This document shows, one piece after another, positions 1-12,400 of a stretch of DNA of 19,209 bases. Numbering within the stretch: the first letter of the stretch is position 1; each line of letters opens with the position of its first letter. This DNA is from Ichthyophonus hoferi (Eukaryota > Opisthokonta > Ichthyosporea > Ichthyophonida > Ichthyophonidae). Location of the stretch: the NCBI GenBank assembly GCA_002751075.1, contig NAOQ01000409.1:2260-21468 (forward strand), in the 5' to 3' direction. The notes beneath the pieces were generated by a model. It did no database searches, was not told the DNA's origin, and saw only the letters and a program-made list of their open reading frames with translations. A program made the position numbers and the translations under genes.

Positions 1-367
1 TATTAGATATTTAATATTTAATAGTGTATGACCATTGGTAAATAAATTCAGTCTTCCTTTAAGCAGCCTTTGAATGAACACCACTAGCACTGGAAAACCA
101 TTCAATTCATTGTTCGACTTAGAAAATAATAAAAATTTCAATATAAATATATACCTACATGAAGACTATTATCACTTACATCTAACCTGAACTTGTTCAA
201 GGCATAAGTATTGATTTATTTGATCCAATTGTAACCAAGTTTTTAGATTAAGCACATAAGATATACTTCATACATACCACCGTGCATACTATCATATTTC
301 AGCATGCTTGAGGTTGAGGTTCTATTTATATCTCTGTTCTGTTGCTCATTGGATTATTATCATACAG
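1..367 (+). other. Partial LARS1 intron at the window edge
   Basis: AT-rich sequence ending in a cag acceptor at 365-367. No reading frame here resembles the LeuRS segment expected before exon a, so the preceding exon is outside the window. I see no RNA gene or repeat. Confidence 0.75.
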
Positions 368-466
368 GTGTTTATCTGTACCGAACATGCTGCTCTCAAC
401 ATGGCCTATCAGGATATGTCCCCTGCCTTTGGAAAGGTTACCAAGATAATGGATTTGATTGGCCAG
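368..466 (+). CDS. LARS1: LARS1 exon a (first in window), editing domain
   Basis: Follows a cag acceptor and ends at a gtgggt donor, phase 0 at both ends. It encodes 33 residues beginning [15 protein letters not shown], which aligns to the region that opens the CP1 editing domain of eukaryotic LeuRS (human has ICTQKAARNMSYQ at the matching place). The ATG-initiated frame at 304 that overlaps it is out of frame and is not used. Confidence 0.88.
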
Positions 467-3400
467 GTGGGTATATAGATAAATATAGAAGTTTTATTGA
501 TCATTTTGTGTATACGTTTGATGCCAACTTTTAGAGGCATTTAAATTTAATTTATAATTAAAAATAAATTTATTATTAATAATAAAATAAAACAAATTTT
601 CCAGTATATTATTTTTATAATATGGTTTTAAAGAATCCATTCACAAGTGGTTTTAAAACTAAATAATAGTATAGGTACATGCATATAAGCTTACCCTATC
701 TATGCACTTCTGTATGTGTTGTACAGGGCACATATATCTATTTTTACCAACCAATAATATATACAGGATATTCTAGGTATGGCCGTCCACGCCCCCCTCT
801 CCAGCTATGAAAAGGTCTACACACTACCCATGCTCACCATCAAGCCCAACAAGGTATGTATAAGTATAGATGGAGTTATTTTTAGAAACTTGACAAGGCT
901 CTAATATAGTAATTGGGATATTGTTATTTTTATATATTGGAACCAAAGTTTCTAATGCAGGTTTGAAGTTCAGTCCTTTATTAGTTGTCAACATATTGGC
1001 TTGTTGCTATTGAAAAAACATGACTTTCTAGTTGAGTTTGATGGGGAAATCTTAATGATTGCTAATGCACCTAGCTATGAGACATGGCTGTTACGACTTA
1101 TACTCTACAAACATTCTTGTATGGTATTGATATATCCTCTTGTTTATTGATGTGATACAGGGGAGTGGTATTGTGACATCTGTTCCTTCTGACTCACCCG
1201 ATGACTACGCTGCATTGAGAGATGTTAAAAGCAAGCCTGCACTGAGGTATATATTAACATTAATATATATGTGTATATATATACCTGTATAAGATACCCT
1301 TTTCCCGTTTATCTTCATGTTTAGAAAACGTGTTTGCGTCAGCTATATTTTAATTTAATGACAGAGAAGGCACGGATTTAAAATTCTGACATAGCCAATA
1401 TAAATAGAGGGTTAATATAACAATAAGATAATACTTTTCATATATAAAGTCGATATGGGTATTGCAAATATATACATTTCTCTGCCATGGGATTGGCTAA
1501 ATATTGATAGGATATACGGATGGATGGAGGCTGATATGTGTGTATGTATGTTGTACTGTACTTGTCACCTATCAAACAGTTTGTATTCTATTACATTTAT
1601 TATTCCAAAGCAATGTCTACTATCATATACATTTCTTTCGTCCTCCTATTTCTATTGCTTCTCTTTCTCATTTCTATTGTGTGTTTATGCAGGTTTTATC
1701 TACTTGTGGTGTATATATATCTGGGGTTTAGAGATCATTTTGCGTGTTTCTCATACTAGAAACTAGAAGATAAACCAATCTATTTACTAGTGTGATAAGT
1801 AAAACTACATCAATACACTAACATAGACAACAGCGATGCCTTTTAGTTTCAGAATGTATTTATGTCATTTATGTACATAGATCAGTTGAGTATTACTACC
1901 ATTCTCAATTGTTGTCTCAATTGTTGTACGTTTAATTTTTTAACAACTCTCAATGGAATACAATATAGTATTAACATAACCCACTGCCAATCGTGATAAT
2001 TTCTAATTATAAAACTGACCTACAATTGGATCCGGTGATATTTTTATAGGGGACTTGCATAGAAAAAATAGTGAATATAAATATCAACCTGAATCTGATC
2101 ATAAACATCATGATTTCACGAGATACTTCATTGCCTACGTTATGGTAGATAGTATACATACAATACGCTATATGATATTATATTTTACTATACTAACTGG
2201 ACGGTGTGATTGACAGAGAGAAGTATGGAATTACCGACGACATGGTTATGCCATATGAGGTCCTTCCTATTATAGATATACCTGAGGTATGTATGTTGTC
2301 ATTGATTGGCGGAGAGTACGTTATAAAATTATGCACATAACTAGTTGCTATTAATAGTCTCTGACAAAGCACTTATAAGACAACAGCTGCATATAAGGAT
2401 ATTTTAACTATTAACCAACCAATTATTCATTTTGTCTTAACATAATATAATAAAATATAGTATGGTATGTTTGACCCGCTTTGACCCGGCTCATTTGGAG
2501 CTATAATCACATTTATAACTGTTGTTAGAGGAGAATAATGGCTAAGTACTTTTGCACAATCGACATAAGTCAGGAATGTGGTACTTATTCCATTAAAAAA
2601 TATAACCTTGATTATACCGTAGTAGATTGTATTGGATAATGTCGCTATCACCATGAGGAGACAAGCTAAATCAATCTATGTCATGTAAAGTTATTTTAAG
2701 TTGTCATTGTTATTGGATGTTGGCAATGATGTTGCTAAAACTGCCAACAACAATTGCTACAATAATATCTATACTATAATAATTTAAGATATATTAAGAG
2801 AATGCAAATCTGGAAGCTTTTTAACCCTTGCATAATAGTGACTGGCTTTCTGCTTTTATAAAGAGGAACATAGCAATTTATGGTTGTTTAACATTCTTTT
2901 TTATTTTGATGCAGTTTCTAGATCTTCTATTGCATAGATAGTTCATACTATGCATACGGTAAATAAGCTTATGATAATATACAATTATGGCTAATTTAAT
3001 GAGATAATGAGAGAGGAAGCCATAAGAAACAGGCTGGAGCTGGTTGTAGAAAATAGAATATCGCATAATAAAATATGTAAATATGTATTTATGATTATCA
3101 CTGAGATGTTTTCGCTTGTTTCTTTTGCAATTGTGTTTGTTGGAGCCCAAGATTTATGGATATATACAATGAAAAGACGGTTTTATATTATTCATATAAC
3201 AATGTAATACGTAATACTGACGTTATGGTACCCCAGCTTGGAACCACAGCTGCAGTTGTTGCTTGCGAACAGTTTAAGATTAAGAGCCAGAACGACAGCG
3301 ATGCCCTACAGAAGGCCAAGGATCTGGTGTATCTCAAGGGTTTCTATGAAGGTAATACGGGTTTGTGGCTATTGCTTGCATGGAATATGCCAGTGCTGTA

Positions 3401-6400
3401 ATGCTGTATTATAAATACATCTAGTTGCCTTTTATGCATTAGAATATTGAGTACATTTCAGTTTTAAACAACCAATGATGTATATTTATTAGTTATGACC
3501 ATTTAGACCCATACAGACAAATATTGTAAATTTAAAATTTACAAGAGATTATGTATTGCCAATGTATTGCCAATTAAATGTTTATATCAAATCCATTCAT
3601 ATATGTTATGTTATGGAATGCTACGTTCTATAACCTGTATACTATACACTATATTGCCCGTTATTATACTATACTGTATGACACTTGGTGATTTTTGATG
3701 TGAATTGATAAGTACATGTGTAAGTATGTGTATGCAGTAAGTGCTCTTTTTTTCAGTGTAATAGCCAGAACTTCAGTTAACAATTTGGGCCAGGTAAGAA
3801 TTAACACTCTGAGACTGGTCTAGAGAATGAGACTATATATGCATCTATACCTGTATTGCTTTGTAGGAACAAACAGTAATGATGGTGGGGTTGGACGTTG
3901 TTATGTTTATTGTTTTATATACGTATACATATGGTGGTATTGCGGTGTTTTTTCGAGTTCTTTACGAACGTACATGTACCATATAACGAAACCTATAATT
4001 TAGGGTGATTGAATTGAAAATTGCAAGCAGATGGTTTCTTGAAACACTTTAACAAACAACATAGGTACTAAGCTAAATCCTAAGCCTTGATTTTCCAATC
4101 ATAACGTTAATACCATGGCCTTATAAGGACAGAAAATAGCTACAGATAAATGTCGCTATCTTTCTTAATATAGATTGAAATTTTATAGAAAGCGTTGAAT
4201 AAAATAGGATTCCATGTATACTAATATTATACCCTATCATTGACTAATCATTACATATCTTTAATATTTAGGTGTGTTGATTGTGGGTCCCCACAAGGGC
4301 AAGAAGGTTGCTGATGCCAAGGAGGCAATAAAACAGCAGTTGATTGCCGATGGTGAGTGGTATAAGATCATTTATATATATATATATTGTGATGATATGA
4401 TATATGATAGCTAAAACACAACTGAGTTGAGGTTTGGGTTTAAATGCAAGGCATTCCAAACAAGACTTGTATTAATGTGCTTACTATCTACTAGATACTA
4501 CTTACTATAAGGCATAGGTCTAGGTGTTACTTAAATCATGTTTAGTGCTTAGCGGGATAGTAGTTGATTGGACGCTAATACTTCAGGCGGTTGCGCTAAG
4601 CTCTCCTATACTTGCACTTCATACATGTATGTATACCAGCGGGTATTTCATTATATTACCAACCTATGTATTAGCGACTTGAGTACGGATCTGATCTCCA
4701 TTGGCCTATCATTATTATTTGTTTTGTTTTTTATTACTAAATTATTATATTTTAGTTTTATTGTAGGTCATGGATTGGCTAGTTAATAGCCTTATACTGG
4801 CAAGGCTGTGAGGTATTATATCGATATACCTATTAGCATTATTTTCTATTTTTAATGCGTCACGAATTGGCTTACTAATAGCCTTATATAGGAGAGGCTG
4901 TGAAGTACTATGAACCCGAGGGTATTGTGATGTCCCGATCTGGTGATAAGTGTGTAGTGGCCCTTTGTGACCAATGGGTAAGTTATATTATAATTACTGT
5001 ACATGGTATTAAGGTTATGACTGGTAGATATAGATTTAAATTTTGGGATTAACGCTGTGATTGAACCATTGGGGTTTAATATTTTACATAGTACCTATAT
5101 ATATATATATTATCTGTTAAATTGTTTTAATAAGTCATTTGCTTGCAATTTTCATTTGAATCATCCAAACTTATAGGTTTTGCTGTATGGTATATGCCAC
5201 CCTTCAGATAGGATTTATATACATATGCAGTTAAGTATAGATTACTAGGAAAATAACAAGTATGTCACATGTCTTTAGGCTGATATAACGCCAATTATAA
5301 TACTATACTATTATACTTTTGTACTAGTAGCTAATATACATTACTGTAGTATTTGGATTATGGTAATGAAGAATGGAAGGCCATTGTGGGTGAACGTATG
5401 AAAAACACTGAGATGTTTGCCGAAGAGACCCGTCATAACTTCCAGCGGACTCTAGACTGGCTCCATGAGGTAAACATATTATGTATATATCTTATTACTG
5501 ATTATCTAATGGTACTTTTATAGGCATATAAAATATATAAAGTGATCACATATCACCTAAACATAATACGATTTATTCATCTAATCAATTGTATCTTTTA
5601 AAATACACATGTGATAATTGGAACACATCTACAAATAGATTAAAAGATGTATTGGGTATTAAAATCCACATCGAAGTGTAAAGTGGAAGATTATATATGT
5701 ATATGATAATAAAATAACACAGGACAGATAAGATGATTTAAGGAAGAAATATGATAGATAGATTAAAATGAAAGTACACTATATTACCTACTATATACTA
5801 CACTATACTATGTAGTTGCTATATTTATTTGCTATTTATAACTTGTATATTTTATTTTGATCTCATTACAGCATTTTCCTATTTTCTTGCATGGTTTTTC
5901 TATTACATTAAGATATTATAAATTGATTAATTAATTTAAATAAACGTCTAATTGGTCTACGAAATTGAGAAATTTTAATTTAGTCAGAGATTACTTATAA
6001 ACCCTTGCCCTATTAATGCCCCTCTTATTGGTTATTAATTAATATATATAGTATCTTATTTATTATTAGCAGTGTGATTGGTAGTAAATGATATAAATAC
6101 CTAGATAGACTGGATATAACACGTGGACACGTACTGTTTATGATGTGCAAACAAATGACTTTAGTTTTCTTGCCATGTTAAAAAGTTGTATAACCTATTG
6201 GTAATGTTTGTGATTTTCTGTTTGTTTGGACAATCTATTTGGACGTTTTCGAAATCTTAATTGCAAATATATAGCTTGTCATCTATTTAATGGAAGATAA
6301 ATATATAAGAAAACACTTTTTATTTTTATTTTGCTTTTGGTTTATAATAGCATTGAATTTCAATTTAGGAGTGCAGAACATAAAATTAAATGGTGCATGC

Positions 6401-9400
6401 TATATGATCTATGCCATCATATATACGTATACATATATGTAAACATCGACATAGAGTTATAAGATAGGGGTGGATTGCTTGTATATTATGTGATATACAT
6501 ATAATAGATAAAATGCATACAGAACATTGGGCATTAAAATGAACAGTGGAAAACAGAAACATGAAAATCTAAGGTATAAGTTAAAGAAAAAACAATAGTG
6601 GATATATATGTATGTGTATATGTGTGTGTTATCTAACCTTGTCCCTCTCCCTCTCCCTCTCTGTCTCAGTGGGCATGCTCTCGCTCCTTCGGCCTTGGGA
6701 CTAGACTGCCTTGGGATCCTCAATACCTTATTGAATCCCTCTCTGACTCCACTATCTATATGGCCTACTACGCTGTAGCGCACTTGCTACATGGCGGTAC
6801 TTTGGACGGTTCAGGAGCGTCACCAGTAGGTGTGTTGTTGTATGTGTTTGTTTCCTGTGGGTCTGTACTTTGATAGATAAGGAAGTAAGTAGATAGGTAG
6901 GTAGATATATACATCTTACAGCCAGAAATACTACCATACCTTCATGTAATTGCGTTTTCTTTTCTTTTTTTTAAATTTTTTTGTTTGCATACTCTACAAT
7001 ACACTTATCAATCCTTATTATCACGTATTTATTATAAAGAGAGAGGGTGATAAGTAAGCTGATTACATTAAGTTTTCTTATTAAAAAAAAACTATATTCC
7101 AATCCATCCTCAGCATATATGTATGTATATATATGTATGCCAAAAATGCTATCAAACTGTTTTTGGTGGGTTTCTCGAACCTGGAATTGCCCTTTGGACT
7201 TAATCTAACGTAGCATATTTCTATTATCCTACTATAGGTATTAAGCCAGAGCAGCTCACTCGCCCTGTGTGGGACTACATTTTCCTGGATGTGCCTGTAT
7301 GTATGCTATATATATATATCACTCTTATATAATACCAGAATGTACTACCCTTTCTTGTTTTATCATTTTTAGTCTCTAGCTATGCGGTGTCCTATATATA
7401 TTTGGTGCTTTCCATATATAGACATAATACGACCATGTATGGCAGTAAGAGTGTTATAGTATTGGCTAAAATGAGCAAGGCAGACCAACCCAAAGCCAGT
7501 GTTAAAACATTGCATACATACATAAGGATCAGTTATGTTGCTCGTTTCCGATCGTGTTTGTTAAGCAATTAATAGATAACACCAGCAATAAAATAAATTT
7601 CAACGTAATTTTTCTTTCCCTCTCTCCCTTTGCCTCCTTATTTTTGTCTATTAACTTTATATATTTTTTAAAAATAAATAAATAACAAATTCAACACCAT
7701 ACTATGATAGGCTCCTACCACCGACATTCCCATCGCTGTTTTGGACAAGATGCGGGCTGAGTTCCGTTACTGGTATCCTGTAGACCTCCGTGTGAGTGGA
7801 AAAGACCTGGTCACCAACCATCTGACCTTCTTCCTCTACACCCATGCGGCCATTTGGGGCCCTGAGGTAGGTGTTTATTGTTGAAACAGCAAAACTATTG
7901 CCTAAACATTGATCTGGGAGGTTAAACTGCTATGGCCGTGGTTCATACTGTGATGTGGGACCACATGGGAATACTACGTGCTGTTTTTAAAAGAAAACAT
8001 ATACATGTGTGTGTCTAGTTAAAACTGGTATTTTATTTATAGTTAATGATTATTTTAATTGTAATGTTGCATTTATAATTTATATTATTATTATTATTTG
8101 TAAACATTGTATAAACTTAATGTAGTCTGCCTTTGTTTTAAACCGTTACCCTGTCAAACACTGGCAATGGTGTATGTCAGGTGATGGTCTATAGTGAAAA
8201 CAAGAAGCTAGAATCCTCATCTTAATCACCCAGAGGATAACTTATGTCACTCTAAACATATGTGTGTTAGTGAGACGTGAGACGGAATTCGGATTAAACT
8301 GTATACCTAATATAAGCTGACATTTTGAGACATTACTATTACTATGTAAGTTTGATAGATAATCTATTATTTAACACACCTCCATCACATACTAAAACAA
8401 TCGATATGTGACACAAAGTATAGTTTGACCTTTGCAAATGGTATTTTAAAAAGAAAGCGTGAAGTTTTACAATTATTACCACAATGAAACAACGAAACAG
8501 CTAAATATAGATAATTGAATATATCAGGATTTTTTAAGCCACCCTTTCAATATTTCTTTAACTTGCCCTCAGTTCTAGTTTGACACTCCCAATATACACT
8601 ATGTACCTTAACATATTATAACCCTACTTGTGATTTCCCCAGTACTTCCCCAAGGCTATTCGTGCCAACGGCCATCTGCTGATCAACAGTGAGAAGATGT
8701 CGAAATCTACTGGAAACTTTAAGACTTTGAGTGGTAAGTATATATATATTAGATTGCATTTTTCTACATCTAAGTAAATTAATAAATTGAAATAGAATAG
8801 AACCAGCACATCAATATGTGATTGATAAATATGGGTTTGAATCAATTAGAAACATAATATAATGTATATGTGGTTATGGTTATATATGTGTATGTCTGTC
8901 TTTTATAGGGAAATGCATGCATAAGGGAAATAAAGGTGTTGGTAGAGAAGTGGTCCAAAAGAAGTCTTTGTATATGTATATATATATATATGTATATTTT
9001 CTTATTAAAATCTATGTAACGCTAGTAGGGATGTGTTGGAGATTAACATAGCATACTCTCTATTTTTTGTTAATCAATTTATCTGTCTGTCTGTACGCCT
9101 TTATTTTTCTTACATTCACACCAGTTGTTTATCTTAAAGACTACTTATTATACACAGTATATTTATTATTTATGGTGCTATAATTTACTATAATGCACTC
9201 TAATGTATTCTATACACAACTTTAACATACTGTCACTACGTAGAATCTGTACGCGATTATGGTGCCGATGCCACCCGCTTCACCCTTGCCGATGCTGGTG
9301 ACTCCATGGAAGACGCTAACTTTGCTGTCACAACCGTCAACGCCGCTATCTTGAGGCTATTCACTCAGTTAGAGTGGACCAAGGTATTTGTCTGTAGTAT

Positions 9401-12400
9401 TAATTAATTAATTAATTAAGACTATAACTGCCTTTTCACCCTTACTATATATATATATGTAGCTATATTTGGCAATAATGGATCTTGGCTAGACCAATCA
9501 GACTTCTACAAACCCATTAGAAGATGCAATTAATCATAAATTAATATTACATACCACCCCATACTATTTCATAGTAGTAGTGGTTTCATCTGTTTTATTT
9601 TTCTCGTATTTACGTATTATAGTGGGGAAAAAACACTTGCGACTATATGATAAAAGCAAGTGAATATGCAGTCTTGGCTAGGAATATACCTATTACTATA
9701 CGCTCACACTGTGTACTAATTGCGGGAATATTCGGGAATATTACAGGAATTCCTTGCCAGTAAGGAGACTATGCGTACGGGTCCAGCCACCACCTTCCAC
9801 GATAAGGTGTTTGAGAGCTCTATTAACCAGGCCATCAAGCTGGCTGATGAGGCCTTCACACGGTCAGTACCAGCGTGCACCTAAACCAACTTCTCTCTCT
9901 CTCTTTTGATTCATTTATGTTTATTTGTGTTGAACATTTGATTGCAGTGCATACTTTTAATATATACAAGGTATAACATACAGAGGATGAATGTAAGTAT
10001 ACCATACTAATACTAATACCTAATACCTACAAATACCATACAGCATGCACTTCCGTGAAGCCCTCAAGGTAGGGTTCTACGATCTACAAGGCGCCAGAGA
10101 CTGGTATCGTGAGGTACAACAATGTGAGACAGAGGGTCTTAACCATGATCTCTTGATGAGATTTGTAGAGGTTCAGACTCTATTGTTAACACCCTTCACT
10201 CCTCACTATGCTGAGGCTGTATGGGCTCTGTTGGGCAAGGTAGGTTGGTGTTGACTTGGCTATATATATATATATATATATATATGTATCAATGTGTACG
10301 GTTGTCGTGGCGTATAGATAGTAGTATATATGGGTATGAGTTTTTATATCAAACTGCCTGTATATATAGGTACACATTTATATCTATTATAGTCTGTAGT
10401 ATTTACGGATCTACCTAATACAACACGACTCTATTCTATTGAGCGGACCATATAATAGCTATGATAACTATGGTAACATGCACATAGGCAGTAAACTACA
10501 TTAGATTTTAATTATATTTGACAAATCTTCATTCTTAAGTATGTATTTTGACCGTCACATAAATATCCAACCATACGCCATGCCTGTTTACACATTTACC
10601 TGGTCATATGATAAACTGAATTTGATATTCAATTAGTTGCAGAGTTATATATTATATAATTACCTTTCGATACTTGATGTATATAACAAAATCAATTTGT
10701 GCAAGTCAATAGGAATTCAGGAGACGACCCCTTTTATAGCTTATTAATTTAATAATACAGTTTTTGGGCTGTACCTCCTTTTATATACTTGTATATAGGA
10801 CATGGTGAAAATGAAATAGGCGTAGTGTATTCCTGTTTATGTAATTATTGGTTTATCTGTACGGATTGAGTTTTTTAGAATATGCATGTGTACATACATA
10901 TACATAACCGCAATAATCTTCGATCAGACCGAGAGTGTTATGAAAGCGTCATGGCCTGTAGGTGGCGAGATAGACACCACTCTGTTGGCTGCATCTGCTC
11001 ATGCTGCTAACATGGCCAGTGAACTTCGTATCAAGTTGAAGAATGTTTTGGCTCCCAAGGTGGATATTCCTTGATGTCTTGATGTTGTTTATCTTTTTAT
11101 GTTTACTATGTCTTTTTCTGTATCATATCTATCCTATATATTCTGTGTGTATATTGAATGGGAAAAATGGTGGGGGTCTGGAAATACTCTTGTTGTGAAA
11201 CTATACCATAATACAAGCGCAGCGCATTTATGATTAGTTGATTAGTTAATATGTGCAATTTTAATGAATGAACAATTATAGCATTTCCCAACTACTTATT
11301 GTCTTAGAAATTGATGTACATATTGATTGGTGTCGTGATATCTGGCTGTTGGTGGTTGAGAGGTAGTAGGTAAGTCGAGGGTAGGAGTTACATTCTAGAT
11401 ACGCTATATATATGTTAAAGACAGCCTAAAAGTGGTGATAATTGTATTATTTCTATCTGTCTTTCAACCTGAATGAAAATCTTCGACTGCTTTGATAAAG
11501 AAAGAATTATTAATTTAGACATGTCGATGCTAATAGATAACTAAATGAGTATATAATACTTTATTGTAACATAATACGTATGAGGGTCTGTCGGTACAAT
11601 GACTCCCTACTTAATTATTAAATGCTATTAATCAAATGATTTGGATTGAGACTAATTCCTGTACATCATATTATATGTGGTATACGGTTTAATTCGCAGT
11701 CAGTCTCACCACATCATATATGTTTAGACTTGTATAATAACTGCTGCGTGGTCTTGGAGTGACCTTCTAGTTCGGCTTATACTATAGTCCGCCATCTGAC
11801 GTGCATCATTGTCAAGGTAGCGGTTGAAAAAGGCAGACAAGAAATGTTTACCCCTATGTTTTTCCTTTTTAGACTCTGTCATTACTAACAGTATCATTAT
11901 TTCCCATTCCAGAAGGGCAAGGCTGCCCAGGCCCCCCCCGCCAAACCCACCAAGCTTACAATCTATGTCACTGCCAACTACCCTGACTGGCAGGCACAGA
12001 CCTTGGATCTGTTGAAGAACCTCCATCTTGAGGTATGTTTGTTTTGTTTGGGCCTAGACTGTGTATGACAAGGATGCTTAACCTCTGTAATTTGACAATA
12101 TATATATAATGCATCTAGCTACATCAAGTTAGACCGTTAGTAAATACTACCCCAGGCATCTATATTACTATCTTCACTATATGATATTATCTGCCATTGT
12201 GATGCTGTTATAATAAAACCCAGCTTTTTTTCTTGCTGAATTCTCTTCAATTTCATTTACTGCATTTAATATGGATAGCATCCATGCTATGTTAATCGTA
12301 TTTGGTATAACTGGAATGGGTGATAGTGTGGCGTGATACTCATGGACATGTCATTGCGTGTTTAGGACAAGGCCAAGTACCAGGACAACAAGGCTGTTCT

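Larger units (their letters stand above)
1247..4271 (+). other. Three long LARS1 introns (970, 950 and 920 bases)
   Basis: The introns 1247-2216, 2287-3236 and 3352-4271 interrupt exons c to f. All are GT-AG and AT-rich. The open frames inside them have low-complexity, Tyr/Ile/Phe-rich translations with no family resemblance and are chance openings. No nested gene, tRNA or recognisable transposon is visible. A short direct repeat tgacccgctttgacccggc lies at about 2470-2488. Confidence 0.7.

Noticed and set aside
1455-1766. 103-residue open frame in a LARS1 intron
   Set aside because: Cys/Tyr/Ile-rich low-complexity translation with no family resemblance; overlapping frames on the same strand are also open. 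A chance opening in AT-rich DNA.
6457-6783. 108-residue minus-strand open frame
   Set aside because: It is the antisense of LARS1 exon i and its pyrimidine tract.
7387-7572. 61-residue open frame containing KMSK
   Set aside because: Lies in the intron between exons j and k. The KMSK is a coincidence; the true KMSKS is in exon l at 8694-8708.
11724-12026. 100-residue minus-strand open frame
   Set aside because: Antisense shadow of LARS1 exon q, with repeat copy A at its other end.
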